Under the pieces are notes generated by a model. That model was given only the letters and a program-made list of their open reading frames with translations. It searched no databases and was not told the DNA's origin. 51,074 bases of DNA from Candidatus Nitrosopumilus sp. (GTDB taxonomy: Archaea > Thermoproteota > Nitrososphaeria > Nitrososphaerales > Nitrosopumilaceae), in contig JAOTVS010000009.1 of NCBI GenBank assembly GCA_029863275.1, positions 1 through 51,074 of the forward strand, written 5' to 3'. Every line of letters starts with the position of its first letter. Within the stretch, counting starts at the first letter, position 1. A program made the position numbers and the translations under genes. Below are positions 33,333-41,183 of the stretch, piece by piece.

Positions 33333-33364
33333 AAATAGTGCAAAATCTATCCTCCTGACTATAT
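33333..33364 (-). repeat. Right terminal inverted repeat of element B
   Basis: AAATAGTGCAAAATC, then CTCCTGACTATAT. Reverse complement of the left-end core at 16698-16712 with the same spacing, and three differences from the right end of element A. Confidence 0.85.
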
Positions 33365-33382
33365 TCCCCGCGCCATCTAAAA
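33365..33382 (+). repeat. Target-site duplication copy 3 (right border with chromosome)
   Basis: TCCCCGCGCCATCTAAAA again, followed by TTAAATTTAATAGACC, the presumed original chromosomal sequence downstream of the tRNA. Joining copy 1 to this flank predicts the empty site. Confidence 0.9.
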
Positions 33383-33416
33383 TTAAATTTAATAGACCCG
33401 TTATATCCTAAAAAGC

Positions 33417-33578
33417 ATGGGACGAAGGAAAACTCAGAAAATAATACGCAGTGGACCAAAAAACGCAACTACTGGAATGTGTCCCGAATGCATGACTATT
33501 GGCAAAATTTTCATTCTTGGTCAACCTGGTCAAGAAAGAGGAAAATGTGAAAAGTGTAGACATGAATTTGAATTATAG
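33417..33578 (+). CDS. Small zinc-ribbon protein
   Basis: 53 residues. After a basic N-terminal region (MGRRKTQKIIRSG) it has CPEC and, 25 residues later, CEKC, forming one zinc ribbon (MCPECMTIGKI...GKCEKCRHEFEL). It is the first chromosomal gene beyond the insertion, so it marks where the original neighbour of tRNA-Ser resumes. It was found by reading the frame directly. Possibly nucleic-acid-binding; not identified further. Confidence 0.65.
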   Translation: MGRRKTQKIIRSGPKNATTGMCPECMTIGKIFILGQPGQERGKCEKCRHEFEL

Positions 33579-33651
33579 TTCAAAAAGCTAACCTGTCCAT
33601 CAACAAATTTACCCATAACTTTTTAAGACAATTTTTTAAGCATAAATAATC

Positions 33652-33822
33652 ATGAGTTCCGACGCAGAAACAATCTATGAACGTGTGGCAAAACTCGAAG
33701 ATGAAATTGCCCTTCTTCGAAGTGAAGTCGATTTAATAAAACATGCTCTAAGAAATAAAATTGCTCGACATGAAATTGCCATGATAAAACAAGGACAAGA
33801 CATTAATTCAATTATCGATTAA
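33652..33822 (+). CDS. Short coiled-coil protein
   Basis: 56 residues, nearly all one helix with heptad-like hydrophobics (YERVAKLEDEIALLRSEVDL, then IKHALRNKIARHEI), suggesting a dimeric coiled coil. Its 3' end overlaps the 3' end of the SirB1-like gene on the opposite strand by 11 bases. Function unknown, but the codon pattern and the helix regularity make it a credible gene. Confidence 0.6.
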   Translation: MSSDAETIYERVAKLEDEIALLRSEVDLIKHALRNKIARHEIAMIKQGQDINSIID

Positions 33823-34636
33823 TTTTTTCCTTTATGTTCCTAATCATTTCTAAAATAATATCCACATCCTCAGCATTTGGATTAATCTCCAAATATTGAT
33901 TTAGATATTTTAATGCAGTACCGTGTTCCAATAATTTTTCTTCCAAAATTCCTTTATCTCTAATGTCTTCTGGTGATTCGGGTTCAATAGCTAAAGTCAT
34001 GTTTACACATTTCAAAGCTTTTTCATTGGCATAGGATTGAAAATATGAATTTTTCAAATTGCGAGCCAATCTAACTAGAACTTGCTCTGATTTTATTTCA
34101 TCAAGAAATTCTGGTTCAAATTCTAATTGCCCATCAAAATTTCTATCTAGTATCTCCTGCAGATCATCAATATCGAGCAATCTTCCATCATTAAATGGAT
34201 CTAAAATCATCTCTTCATTATATTTTACCAAAACATGGCTCGGAAAACCAATTATTTTCAGATCCAATCCGATAAATTTTGCCATCTCCACATACAAAAT
34301 CGATAAAGTTATTGGAAGTCCGGATTTTTTATCAATTACCTCATTTAGAAAATTATTTTTAGGATTGTAATAATCATCCATTTCCCCTACAAAACCGAGG
34401 TTGTCAAAAAGAAATTCATTTAAAATCGAGATTAGGTATGTTGGGTTTTTCACATCATTTATCATTTCTTTAAGAGTCATTCCCATTTGGTTTATTTTTT
34501 GTATGTACTGCTCAATATCCAGATCGGGATATTCTAAAATTTGAGCAAACTTTAGACATTTTTCAACTAGGTTAAAGTTTGGATTATTCACAAAGGATAA
34601 CCATTCTGCAACAAACGGATCAAATTTTTCTTGCAA
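33812..34636 (-). CDS. SirB1-like transglutaminase-fold protein with TPR tail
   Basis: 274 residues. The central NFLNEVIDKKSGLPITLSILYVEMAKFIGLDLKIIGFPSHVLVK and DPFNDGRLL match the SirB1/transglutaminase-like core-2 family (the usual catalytic Cys position is not Cys here, as in most SirB1 proteins). The C-terminal ~75 residues are TPR-like helices (ALKCVNMTLAIEPESPEDIRDKG...ALKYLNQYLEINPNAED). Molecular role in archaea is unclear. It starts directly after the stop of the gene at 34637-35836, so the two are co-transcribed. Confidence 0.7.
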   Translation of the reverse strand: MQEKFDPFVAEWLSFVNNPNFNLVEKCLKFAQILEYPDLDIEQYIQKINQMGMTLKEMINDVKNPTYLISILNEFLFDNLGFVGEMDDYYNPKNNFLNEVIDKKSGLPITLSILYVEMAKFIGLDLKIIGFPSHVLVKYNEEMILDPFNDGRLLDIDDLQEILDRNFDGQLEFEPEFLDEIKSEQVLVRLARNLKNSYFQSYANEKALKCVNMTLAIEPESPEDIRDKGILEEKLLEHGTALKYLNQYLEINPNAEDVDIILEMIRNIKEKINR

Positions 34637-35836
34637 TTAAATTTCATGTATTCTATTGAGGTATAATTGTGAATCCTTTAGTTCTAATGTATTTGGAGGG
34701 TTTTGGACTAATTTTCTAAATGACTCTCTACCTAGTTTATCGTATATTACCTCAGTAAAGTTGATTCCAACATTTTTTTGAGATTGAAATGTATCAAAAT
34801 CAGTTCCTTTAAAGACAGATAGATAATTTTTGAAATCCTCGTCATCTTTAAGGATATTTTTAATCACAACATTTGCCATTCCTTGAATAACTGTCATTGC
34901 AGCATACTGTTGTTGCCTTGGTTTTAACCACCTTTTGTAAATATCAGATAATTCTGGAATCATTTCGGATAATTTTGTATCAATTTGGCCCTCCTTTGTT
35001 GCCATTTGATCAGCTGGTAATGTTCCAAGTATAAAATTTTCAGGATTTAAAATAAAAAAAAGATTGGCTCTTTTTGCTATTGGAAATTCATCTGGAATGG
35101 GATCTAAATTCATATATTCAAAGATCTTGGAAAGAGTTTGATCATCCAACTCTAGGATTACCTTTGCTAATTCTTCATAGATTTCATTAACTTTTACTAC
35201 TGCTTCTTTGTTGTTTTGATATAGACTTTTTTGTATGGCATGAATTGATTCTTCAAGCATCGTCATTTTGATTGCACCAAAATAACTTGACTTTATTAGA
35301 TTAAAACTTGATTCAAAGGGGGGTCCTTTATTATAGAGTTTAATTTTTGGTAAAATAGAAAAAAATAATTTATTTAGATATATTGTGTCATCTAAAAAAT
35401 CTCCAAAGGTGACTGAAATTTTTGAAATATAATTTTTAGCATAAGTTGAGTACACTAGGTATTTTATTGTATCCTCTCGCATTAAACTAGAAATTTTTCC
35501 CTTATCTTCTTTTGATATGGCATCAACTAAAGAATCAACAAATTCTCTGGCATTAACTGTCGTGAAAATTCGTTTACCTTTTAATTTTTTCAATTCCAAT
35601 AATTCTGGAAATTCTATGTTAGTATTTTCTGGAACTTCCAATCCTGTAAAATCCTTGATTTTTTGTTTTAATTCTGGAAATAATCCCGTACTTATCTTCT
35701 CTAAAGATTCAAATTTTGCATTAAATGAAGAATCTTCATCAATTTGTAAGGCCAAATCTGTGTTTTCCTTCTCTTCATTGATTTCAACTGAGAGCTGATC
35801 AATTAATGCCTCTGCAAATTCAGAATATTCCTCCAT
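34637..35836 (-). CDS. Conserved-looking hypothetical protein
   Basis: 399 residues, soluble, acidic at the N-terminus and mostly helical, with no signal peptide or membrane helix. Segments such as LEESIHAIQKSLYQNNKEAVVKVNEIYEEL and FFILNPENFILGTLPADQM look structured, but I recognise no family. It lies directly upstream of the SirB1-like gene with no gap, implying a functional link, and is divergent from the Trm112-like/methyltransferase gene. Confidence 0.55.
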   Translation of the reverse strand: MEEYSEFAEALIDQLSVEINEEKENTDLALQIDEDSSFNAKFESLEKISTGLFPELKQKIKDFTGLEVPENTNIEFPELLELKKLKGKRIFTTVNAREFVDSLVDAISKEDKGKISSLMREDTIKYLVYSTYAKNYISKISVTFGDFLDDTIYLNKLFFSILPKIKLYNKGPPFESSFNLIKSSYFGAIKMTMLEESIHAIQKSLYQNNKEAVVKVNEIYEELAKVILELDDQTLSKIFEYMNLDPIPDEFPIAKRANLFFILNPENFILGTLPADQMATKEGQIDTKLSEMIPELSDIYKRWLKPRQQQYAAMTVIQGMANVVIKNILKDDEDFKNYLSVFKGTDFDTFQSQKNVGINFTEVIYDKLGRESFRKLVQNPPNTLELKDSQLYLNRIHEI

Positions 35837-35925
35837 TTTGTTTTTCTCAAATAAAACTACATTTAATATTATCTTGATCTAGTTTTAGAAGAAACTATTA
35901 ATTCAAAAAAAAAATTATTTAACTG

Positions 35926-36792
35926 TTGAAAGAATTTAGTTTGGATTATCTTAGATGTATAAAATGTAATTCTAAATTAGAACTAGATGTATTCAAAAAG
36001 CAGAATGAAATTGAAGAAGGACTTTTAGAGTGTAAAAAGTGCAAATCCCTTTATCCAATAATTGAGAAAATCCCAATTCTTTGGGAAGATTTTCCTAATT
36101 ATATTTCAAATCGAAGAAAACTGGGTGGTAGACTAGTAAATTCTGTATCAATTAAAATGAAAAAATTTTTAAAAAATTCACTTAGAAAAATTCCAAATAT
36201 TGAAGATCGAACCAATCTTGAGGAAAGATGGGCCAATATTTACCAAAACAGCAAAAGATCAAGATTTTACTCAAAAATTAAAAGCGAGTTGAAAATCATA
36301 CCCAAGTCAAAACTAGTCTTAGAATATGGCTGCTCTATTGGAATAATGAGTTCATTTTTGGCCGAGTCTAACCAATTTGTGTTTGGGGTGGATCGCTCCT
36401 TTAGGGCAATTAAAATTGCCACCTCAAAGTCAAAAGACAATCTTGATTATTTTGTGGCCGATTCATTGTCGCCTATTTTTGGAAAAACTAAATTCGATTT
36501 AATTTTAGCCCTAAATCTATTAGAATTAATTGAACCTGCAGAATTTTTAAAACAAATATCTTCTCAAATTCAAAATGGCACACTGATAATCACTGATCCT
36601 TATGATTATGATCGAGGTAAAAACTCGGTAAAAAATCCTTTAGATGAGAATACCTTGAGACAAAATTTAAAAAATTTAAAATTTAAAATAACTTCCAAGA
36701 CTTCAAACCCGTCAAATATTTCTTGGAATCTCAAATTAAATCCACGAACTACATTAAATTACAAAGTTGATTTGGTAGTGGCAAAAAAATAA
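35926..36792 (+). CDS. Trm112-like zinc domain fused to a SAM-dependent methyltransferase
   Basis: 288 residues, TTG start. Residues about 8-55 form a Trm112-like zinc ribbon (LRCIKCNSKLEL...LLECKKCKSLYPIIEKIPIL). A class I methyltransferase follows: motif I is LVLEYGCSIGIMSSFLAES (about 125), motif II FGVDRSFRAIKIA, and then FDLILALNLLELI. Fusion of Trm112 with its methyltransferase partner is known in archaea and bacteria; substrates include protein, tRNA or small molecules. The motif is slightly unusual (YGCSIG instead of .G.G.G). Substrate unknown. Confidence 0.75.
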   Translation: MKEFSLDYLRCIKCNSKLELDVFKKQNEIEEGLLECKKCKSLYPIIEKIPILWEDFPNYISNRRKLGGRLVNSVSIKMKKFLKNSLRKIPNIEDRTNLEERWANIYQNSKRSRFYSKIKSELKIIPKSKLVLEYGCSIGIMSSFLAESNQFVFGVDRSFRAIKIATSKSKDNLDYFVADSLSPIFGKTKFDLILALNLLELIEPAEFLKQISSQIQNGTLIITDPYDYDRGKNSVKNPLDENTLRQNLKNLKFKITSKTSNPSNISWNLKLNPRTTLNYKVDLVVAKK

Positions 36793-36817
36793 AATCTATC
36801 TAAATTGCGATTTGAAA

Positions 36818-36997
36818 TTAATTACATTGTACTGGCAGAGTTTCACAATTAGAGTGAATAGGATCATCTACATACTTTAAACAATTCTTACATCTGAGTT
36901 GTTTTGGTTGTTTACACACTTTACAGTATTCTAAAACCAAAAGGGTACTTCCACAATTTCGACACGAACCTATCCTTGTTTTATACAACTCTTCCAT
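36818..36997 (-). CDS. Small zinc-ribbon protein
   Basis: 59 residues with four Cys pairs or part-pairs: CRNC, CKVC, CKNC, then single Cys near the end, enough for two zinc sites (double zinc ribbon). Convergent with the methyltransferase gene, whose stop is 27 bases away. Identified by direct reading of the minus strand; function unknown. Confidence 0.6.
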   Translation of the reverse strand: MEELYKTRIGSCRNCGSTLLVLEYCKVCKQPKQLRCKNCLKYVDDPIHSNCETLPVQCN

Positions 36998-37098
36998 TAA
37001 AAAATTTTTAATTTCTAGATTAATATTAATTAATACAATATTAGGTGATCCTAAATTCTATGCATTGATGTTAATGACATATTATTTTTTAATAAATT

Positions 37099-37145
37099 GA
37101 AACTTAAGACCAAAAACGATTAGTTTTTTGGTGACAGCTTCAATC
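37099..37145 (+). ncRNA. Structured hairpin element, copy 3 (chromosomal)
   Basis: TTGAA/TTCAA outer stem, then ACCAAAAA pairs with TTTTTGGT and C with G around loop GATTA. Relative to copies 1 and 2 the inner stem has changed on both sides (ACC/GGT to AAC/GTT) while the loop and the outer stem are kept, which supports a selected structure. It lies in a 350-base gap that also holds the hairpin at 37302. Confidence 0.55.
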
Positions 37146-37301
37146 ATTACTATTTTTTCAAAATAGTATTTAGGATATGCTGATGATTCATACTAACAAA
37201 TTCTACGAGTATCTTTTAAACAAAAACCTACAATTTTTTTTGTGATTTAACCGTTAGTAGAACTGTCATTCGTTTGTCTATTGGTTGGCCTCGCGTCCTA
37301 G

Positions 37302-37327
37302 GATTGGGCAATTATGCCCAATCTTTT
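37302..37327 (+). terminator. Perfect hairpin followed by a T-run
   Basis: GATTGGGC-AATTAT-GCCCAATC (8 perfect pairs, 6-base loop) followed by TTTT. It may terminate a plus-strand transcript that includes the hairpin element at 37099, or be an RNA 3' end. Confidence 0.5.
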
Positions 37328-37355
37328 CAAATTTATTTTAGATATATCTATTCTT

Positions 37356-37427
37356 ATGACTAAGAAATTAGAAGAATTTATGAACATATCCAATACACCT
37401 TGTTTAATTGAAAACCTCAAAAACTAA
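37356..37427 (+). CDS. Possible 23-residue leader peptide
   Basis: ATG at 37356 to TAA at 37425-37427, following a TATA-like AGATATAT. It overlaps the start of the polytopic membrane protein gene (TTG at 37408) by 20 bases, so it could couple translation. Coding evidence is only the frame. Confidence 0.25.
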   Translation: MTKKLEEFMNISNTPCLIENLKN

Positions 37428-38484
37428 TTTGATATTTACTACTCAAAGATTATTCCTATCATCTTTTTTTATAGGTCTAGTAGGAGTTAGCGTCTCAATG
37501 TGGGGCGCAAGTTGGGATATTACTTCTCATCTGCTTCGGACCCCTGAGACGTTTTTTACTCCCTCACACATGATACTGTATTTAGGCGTAGGAATAAGTC
37601 TGATTGGTGCCATACTTGGCCTAATTCTTATTTTGACTAAAAAGGAAGTCCAAGGATATTCCTTTGTTTTTGGGACCAAACTGCTAATTATAGGTGCGCT
37701 AGTCCAAATAATTGCTGGACCTGGAGATTTTTACTGGCATGAATTATTTGGAATAGATGGTCTACTAAGTCCTACTCATTTGGCACTGGCACTTGGAATC
37801 ATAATGGTCTTAATTGGTTCTACCATAGGTTTTGCAAGGATAAATTCTGAGATGAATCAGAAAAATAAATTTCTAAAAATTATACTCCCAATTTCATTTG
37901 GTATTTTCTGGTTTAGTGTAATGTGGCTAATCTTTTTCTTTGTCTTGCCTATTTCCCAAGGAGATACTCATAATTTCAATCCAAATCCATATGTTGCCGT
38001 AGTTCTTGGCATTGCAATTATTCCCTTTTCATTTTCTCTGGTTTTCTGGTTTGTATCAAAAACTACAAACATGTTTGGCGCAGCAAGTGCCGCTACATTT
38101 GTATTTCTTACTATGAATATTACTTCAAATATTCTTACATCTGAAAAACTCTTGTTTTATCTTCCTTGGTTTGCAGCACCAATTATCAGTGCGATACTTG
38201 CAGATTTTATATTAAATAAAAAACCAAAATCTAAATTTCTTCAAAATCACTCTGTAAAAATTTCCGGCGCAGTTTTAGGTTCAATGTTTTTCATGCTTTG
38301 TTTCCCGATGCTTGCAATGACATTCCTTGACTTTTATGTTTTTAATGACGTTTTTTCCTACGATGTCATACATTCTTCGTCTGATATAATTGGAAATATT
38401 TGGCTAATGACCATGATCCCTGGCGCTATTTCGGGAATGGTTGGAATGATGGTTGTACACAAGCGAATATCATATCTAATGTAG
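37408..38484 (+). CDS. Polytopic membrane protein with repeated His motifs
   Basis: 358 residues, TTG start, about nine transmembrane helices. Two related segments carry conserved-looking polar residues within the membrane region: ASWDITSHLLRTPETFFTPSHM (about 34-55) and FYWHELFGIDGLLSPTHLAL (about 109-128). Each has an upstream His and a PSH/PTH motif, suggesting an internal repeat and possible metal or heme ligands. I do not recognise a characterised family; the arrangement fits a thaumarchaeal membrane protein of unknown role. The TTG start is chosen because the only upstream ATG frame is short and different. Confidence 0.6.
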   Translation: MKTSKTNLIFTTQRLFLSSFFIGLVGVSVSMWGASWDITSHLLRTPETFFTPSHMILYLGVGISLIGAILGLILILTKKEVQGYSFVFGTKLLIIGALVQIIAGPGDFYWHELFGIDGLLSPTHLALALGIIMVLIGSTIGFARINSEMNQKNKFLKIILPISFGIFWFSVMWLIFFFVLPISQGDTHNFNPNPYVAVVLGIAIIPFSFSLVFWFVSKTTNMFGAASAATFVFLTMNITSNILTSEKLLFYLPWFAAPIISAILADFILNKKPKSKFLQNHSVKISGAVLGSMFFMLCFPMLAMTFLDFYVFNDVFSYDVIHSSSDIIGNIWLMTMIPGAISGMVGMMVVHKRISYLM

Positions 38485-38585
38485 ATAGAAAAACAACTAG
38501 AGTATTTTGATAAATAATAATTTTGATGCTATCGATTATGAAAATCAATGGATTATATTTATCTAAAAATTTTATAAACTGAGTA

Positions 38586-38945
38586 ATGTCTTCAGAAATT
38601 CAATATTTTCAGCAAAAATGTGATCTTCTAACTAAAGAGCCTGAGATTAGATTTGCTGGGTTTATTGACATGATGGGAAATCTAATTGTTGGCAAGTTTC
38701 GAAAAGATGTAGAGCCTCTCAAGAATGATGACGAAAGGAAAAAAATGTTCATAGAAGCAGTTTTGAGAATAAGAACAAGGCAAGAGTTTGATGATAATTT
38801 AGGACCTGTTGAATATGCAGCAGCAAGAAGAACCAGCGTGGTTACAATGACGTTTTTGTTGGATAATAAGGTACTTTTTGTCTCAGCAGAACCTCTTGTA
38901 GATATTGATGTTACTGCCAGGAAAATAATAAAATTGGTAAAATAG
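38586..38945 (+). CDS. DUF6659-like protein (roadblock/profilin-like fold), paralogue 1
   Basis: 119 residues. IRFAGFIDMMGNLIVGKFR near residue 22 and VVTMTFLLDNKVLFVSAEP near residue 85 follow the strand-helix pattern of small thaumarchaeal sensor-like proteins (DUF6659). Two paralogues lie in this window at 42441 and 43210 (IRFA/V......G and a terminal LL.VS/T strand). Such proteins may bind phosphorylated or lipid ligands or act as signalling adaptors; here a receiver-domain gene is nearby. Function is not established. Confidence 0.6.
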   Translation: MSSEIQYFQQKCDLLTKEPEIRFAGFIDMMGNLIVGKFRKDVEPLKNDDERKKMFIEAVLRIRTRQEFDDNLGPVEYAAARRTSVVTMTFLLDNKVLFVSAEPLVDIDVTARKIIKLVK

Positions 38946-39008
38946 GAAAAAACTTTTTACTTTAAAATTGGTGAAAATATTTTATAGTATTTACCTTTTT
39001 TTTAGTCA

Positions 39009-40244
39009 ATGACATCCAATTTTAGCAAAAAATTGGCCATTGTTGCAATGATTCCATTATTGATGGTATTTGTTTCTCCAAATATTATCTCAGAATCATT
39101 TGCAATTGATATGGTCACATGTAGTGATGGTGATGTTTTGATGAAAAAAACAAGCACTGGAAATCATGCATGTATGCATGAGACTTCTGCAAAATTAGTA
39201 GAAGCCAGAGGTTGGGGAACTATTGTACAATCTAATGACAATGTAATGATTCATGAAGGTGAAGAAATGAAATCCACTGGATCAACACTTGCATTATCTA
39301 GGGCAAATGTTCCGGCAACAATACCTATGCACCAGGGATTCTATAACGGTGAACCAGTTCACTTTATCATAACTGATTCAAGTGATCCTACACATGCAGA
39401 AATCATTACAGAAAACCAAGGATGGCAAGTTGAACTTGCACCACTGTTGGCAAATGCACCAGAAACTGCACTCTCAAAAACATACATGTTTACAAACGGA
39501 GTACCAGGTGATGGTGTTCATGGCTTTCAAGGTGAAGTCTTCACTAGTACACCGGCTCAGCCAGACATCTACAGCGCTTTGACCTCACATGTACATGTAA
39601 CATGGAATGAAAGTGCAACCCCAAGAACACTTGATTCAGATGAGATGATTATGGCAGCTGCAGATGCAGGTGAAGTCACGCTAACTGATGTTCCAGTAGT
39701 TTTGAACATGCCACAAATTGTTTGGCCAGATGGTCAAATGATGGTAAAAGAAGACAAGACCTTAGCAGATAATACTCCATATGGTGGAGGACAAGTTCTT
39801 GACATTGATACAGAAGAGATGACTGTAACATTCATAGCTCACAGAGGTTGGGGCCCAGATGGTAGAACAATCTATTACATTGTAACTGATGCTACTCCAA
39901 GTGGTCCTGCAGGAATGATGGGCGTAGTGGATGCACCAACTTCAGCTAGTTTGATTGCAAATTCAGCTGCAGTTGATTTATTCCAATTTGGTAACGGAAT
40001 TACAGGCTCTGGTCCTATGGGATTCCAACCAGGAATCGCAGCAGGAGCTCCAGGTGATGCAAACTATTCCCCAATGTGGAGAATATTCATGATTGCTTGG
40101 GAAAATCCGGATAATGCTGCAGTACTTGAAACCAAAGGCGACATTGATGCCTATCAAAAAGCTGGATTAATTTCAGTCGGACTTGCAAGGCCAATGGATT
40201 CGGATCATATAGTCAACTGTCCATTCATAGATCCCTTCCAATAG
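39009..40244 (+). CDS. Secreted thaumarchaeal protein with N-terminal ACMH..RGWG module
   Basis: 411 residues. The signal peptide (about 7-32) ends in ESFA. The mature N-terminus CSDGDVLMKKTSTGNHACMHETSAKLVEARGWG is the same module (C..G..LM.K...G..AC...T..KL..RGWG) seen at the C-terminus of the element B protein at 17629. The remainder repeats a beta domain twice (about 100-240 and 255-400; compare VHFIITDSSDPTHAEII with IYYIVTDATPSGPAGMM and FTNGVPGDGVHGFQGEVF with FGNGITGSGPMGFQPGIA), as in DUF7482-type exported proteins. It probably binds a ligand or metal at the cell surface. Strong signal for export, weak for function. Confidence 0.65.
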   Translation: MTSNFSKKLAIVAMIPLLMVFVSPNIISESFAIDMVTCSDGDVLMKKTSTGNHACMHETSAKLVEARGWGTIVQSNDNVMIHEGEEMKSTGSTLALSRANVPATIPMHQGFYNGEPVHFIITDSSDPTHAEIITENQGWQVELAPLLANAPETALSKTYMFTNGVPGDGVHGFQGEVFTSTPAQPDIYSALTSHVHVTWNESATPRTLDSDEMIMAAADAGEVTLTDVPVVLNMPQIVWPDGQMMVKEDKTLADNTPYGGGQVLDIDTEEMTVTFIAHRGWGPDGRTIYYIVTDATPSGPAGMMGVVDAPTSASLIANSAAVDLFQFGNGITGSGPMGFQPGIAAGAPGDANYSPMWRIFMIAWENPDNAAVLETKGDIDAYQKAGLISVGLARPMDSDHIVNCPFIDPFQ

Positions 40245-40319
40245 GAAGATACTTTTTTCTTTTTTTCTAATATTCAAGATGAATTAATATTTTAATTTAT
40301 TCGATATACTCTCCAAAAG

Positions 40320-40688
40320 TTATTTTTTTAATAGCATATCTTTTTTTATCGTTTCAAGTTTTTGAATGGTTGTTGGTTTTTCTTCAATTGAATGAATTCC
40401 AAGTTTTAAGAGTTCTGTTTGCTGGTGTTTTGTTAATTCTAAAACACTGACAACTATTATTTTTTTTATCTCCGATGGTCTTTTTGACTTTAAATCGTGG
40501 ATAAACTCCATTCCGCTATATTTTGGCATACACACATCAAGTAAAATCAAATCATAATCATTTTTCAAGGCAAGATCCAAACCTTCTTTTCCATCATTTA
40601 TGCTCTCTACATGGTGATTATCCATGGACAACATATCTGCATAAAGCTGACAAATCTCCGGAGAATCATCCACGTGTAAAATATTCAT
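40320..40688 (-). CDS. Single-domain response regulator (receiver)
   Basis: 122 residues covering one CheY-like receiver: acidic pocket VDD (Asp7, Asp8), phospho-acceptor Asp51 in LILLDVCMPKYSG, Ser81 in IVVSV and Lys104 in EEKP. There is no output domain. No histidine kinase lies next to it. It should relay phosphate to or from a kinase elsewhere; archaeal stand-alone receivers often act in motility or signalling. Divergent from the small gene at 40892. Confidence 0.85.
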   Translation of the reverse strand: MNILHVDDSPEICQLYADMLSMDNHHVESINDGKEGLDLALKNDYDLILLDVCMPKYSGMEFIHDLKSKRPSEIKKIIVVSVLELTKHQQTELLKLGIHSIEEKPTTIQKLETIKKDMLLKK

Positions 40689-40891
40689 TAAATAATCTAG
40701 CTGGGAAGAGTCATAACCTTCTGTGTGTATAATTTGAACAGAAAGAAAACACTAATTCTCCCTATGAGGTAGAATTCATCGAAAAATTAATTTGCAGATC
40801 TAGATATCTTTTGTAATCAAGCCTCTATAATTTTGTAGTTTATTGTACACTAACTAACAGTTAAAAATAATTTTTTATTATTTAAAGAAAA

Positions 40892-41134
40892 ATGACCCAT
40901 GATGATTTTTTTTTAGCCACATTAATTGAATTCACACAATGGATTAGAGGAGAAGAAAAAACGATTGCAAAATATGAGCGGTTTGGAGATTTACCTTCAC
41001 ACCTACGGAATAACAAGACAAATTCTGAAATTGTTTTACAACAAAAGAATTGGAAAATTTTAGAGATTAATCAAGATATTAGGTCTCATGGAAATGGAAG
41101 ACACATCAAAGTACGATTAGAACCAATAGCATAA
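40892..41134 (+). CDS. Small hypothetical protein
   Basis: 80 residues, soluble, with no cysteine cluster. A helical N-terminal half (FFLATLIEFTQWIRGEEKTI) is followed by a basic C-terminus (RHIKVRLEPIA). No family recognised. It stands alone upstream of the metallo-beta-lactamase-fold gene. Confidence 0.45.
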   Translation: MTHDDFFLATLIEFTQWIRGEEKTIAKYERFGDLPSHLRNNKTNSEIVLQQKNWKILEINQDIRSHGNGRHIKVRLEPIA

Positions 41135-41183
41135 TTTGTAGATACCCATAAAGGTTAAAGTTGCCCATTCTTGAAACAAAATT

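Larger units (their letters stand above)
16677..33364. mobile_element. Element B: complete family-1 casposon
   Basis: A 16.7-kb element bounded by target duplications 2 and 3, with terminal inverted repeats at 16677-16712 and 33333-33364. The core (20092-25580) encodes family B DNA polymerase, HNH nuclease and a helix-turn-helix protein on the minus strand, and a second helix-turn-helix protein and Cas1 on the plus strand. This is the gene set of thaumarchaeal casposons, self-synthesising transposons integrated by Cas1. Cargo lies on both sides. All core genes look intact, so it may be active. Confidence 0.9.

Noticed and set aside
1111..33382. CRISPR array, because of the Cas1 gene and the three direct repeats
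   Set aside because: The repeats are 15-17 kb apart, equal the tRNA 3' end and flank inverted-repeat elements. There is no Cas2, no other cas gene and no regular repeat-spacer pattern.
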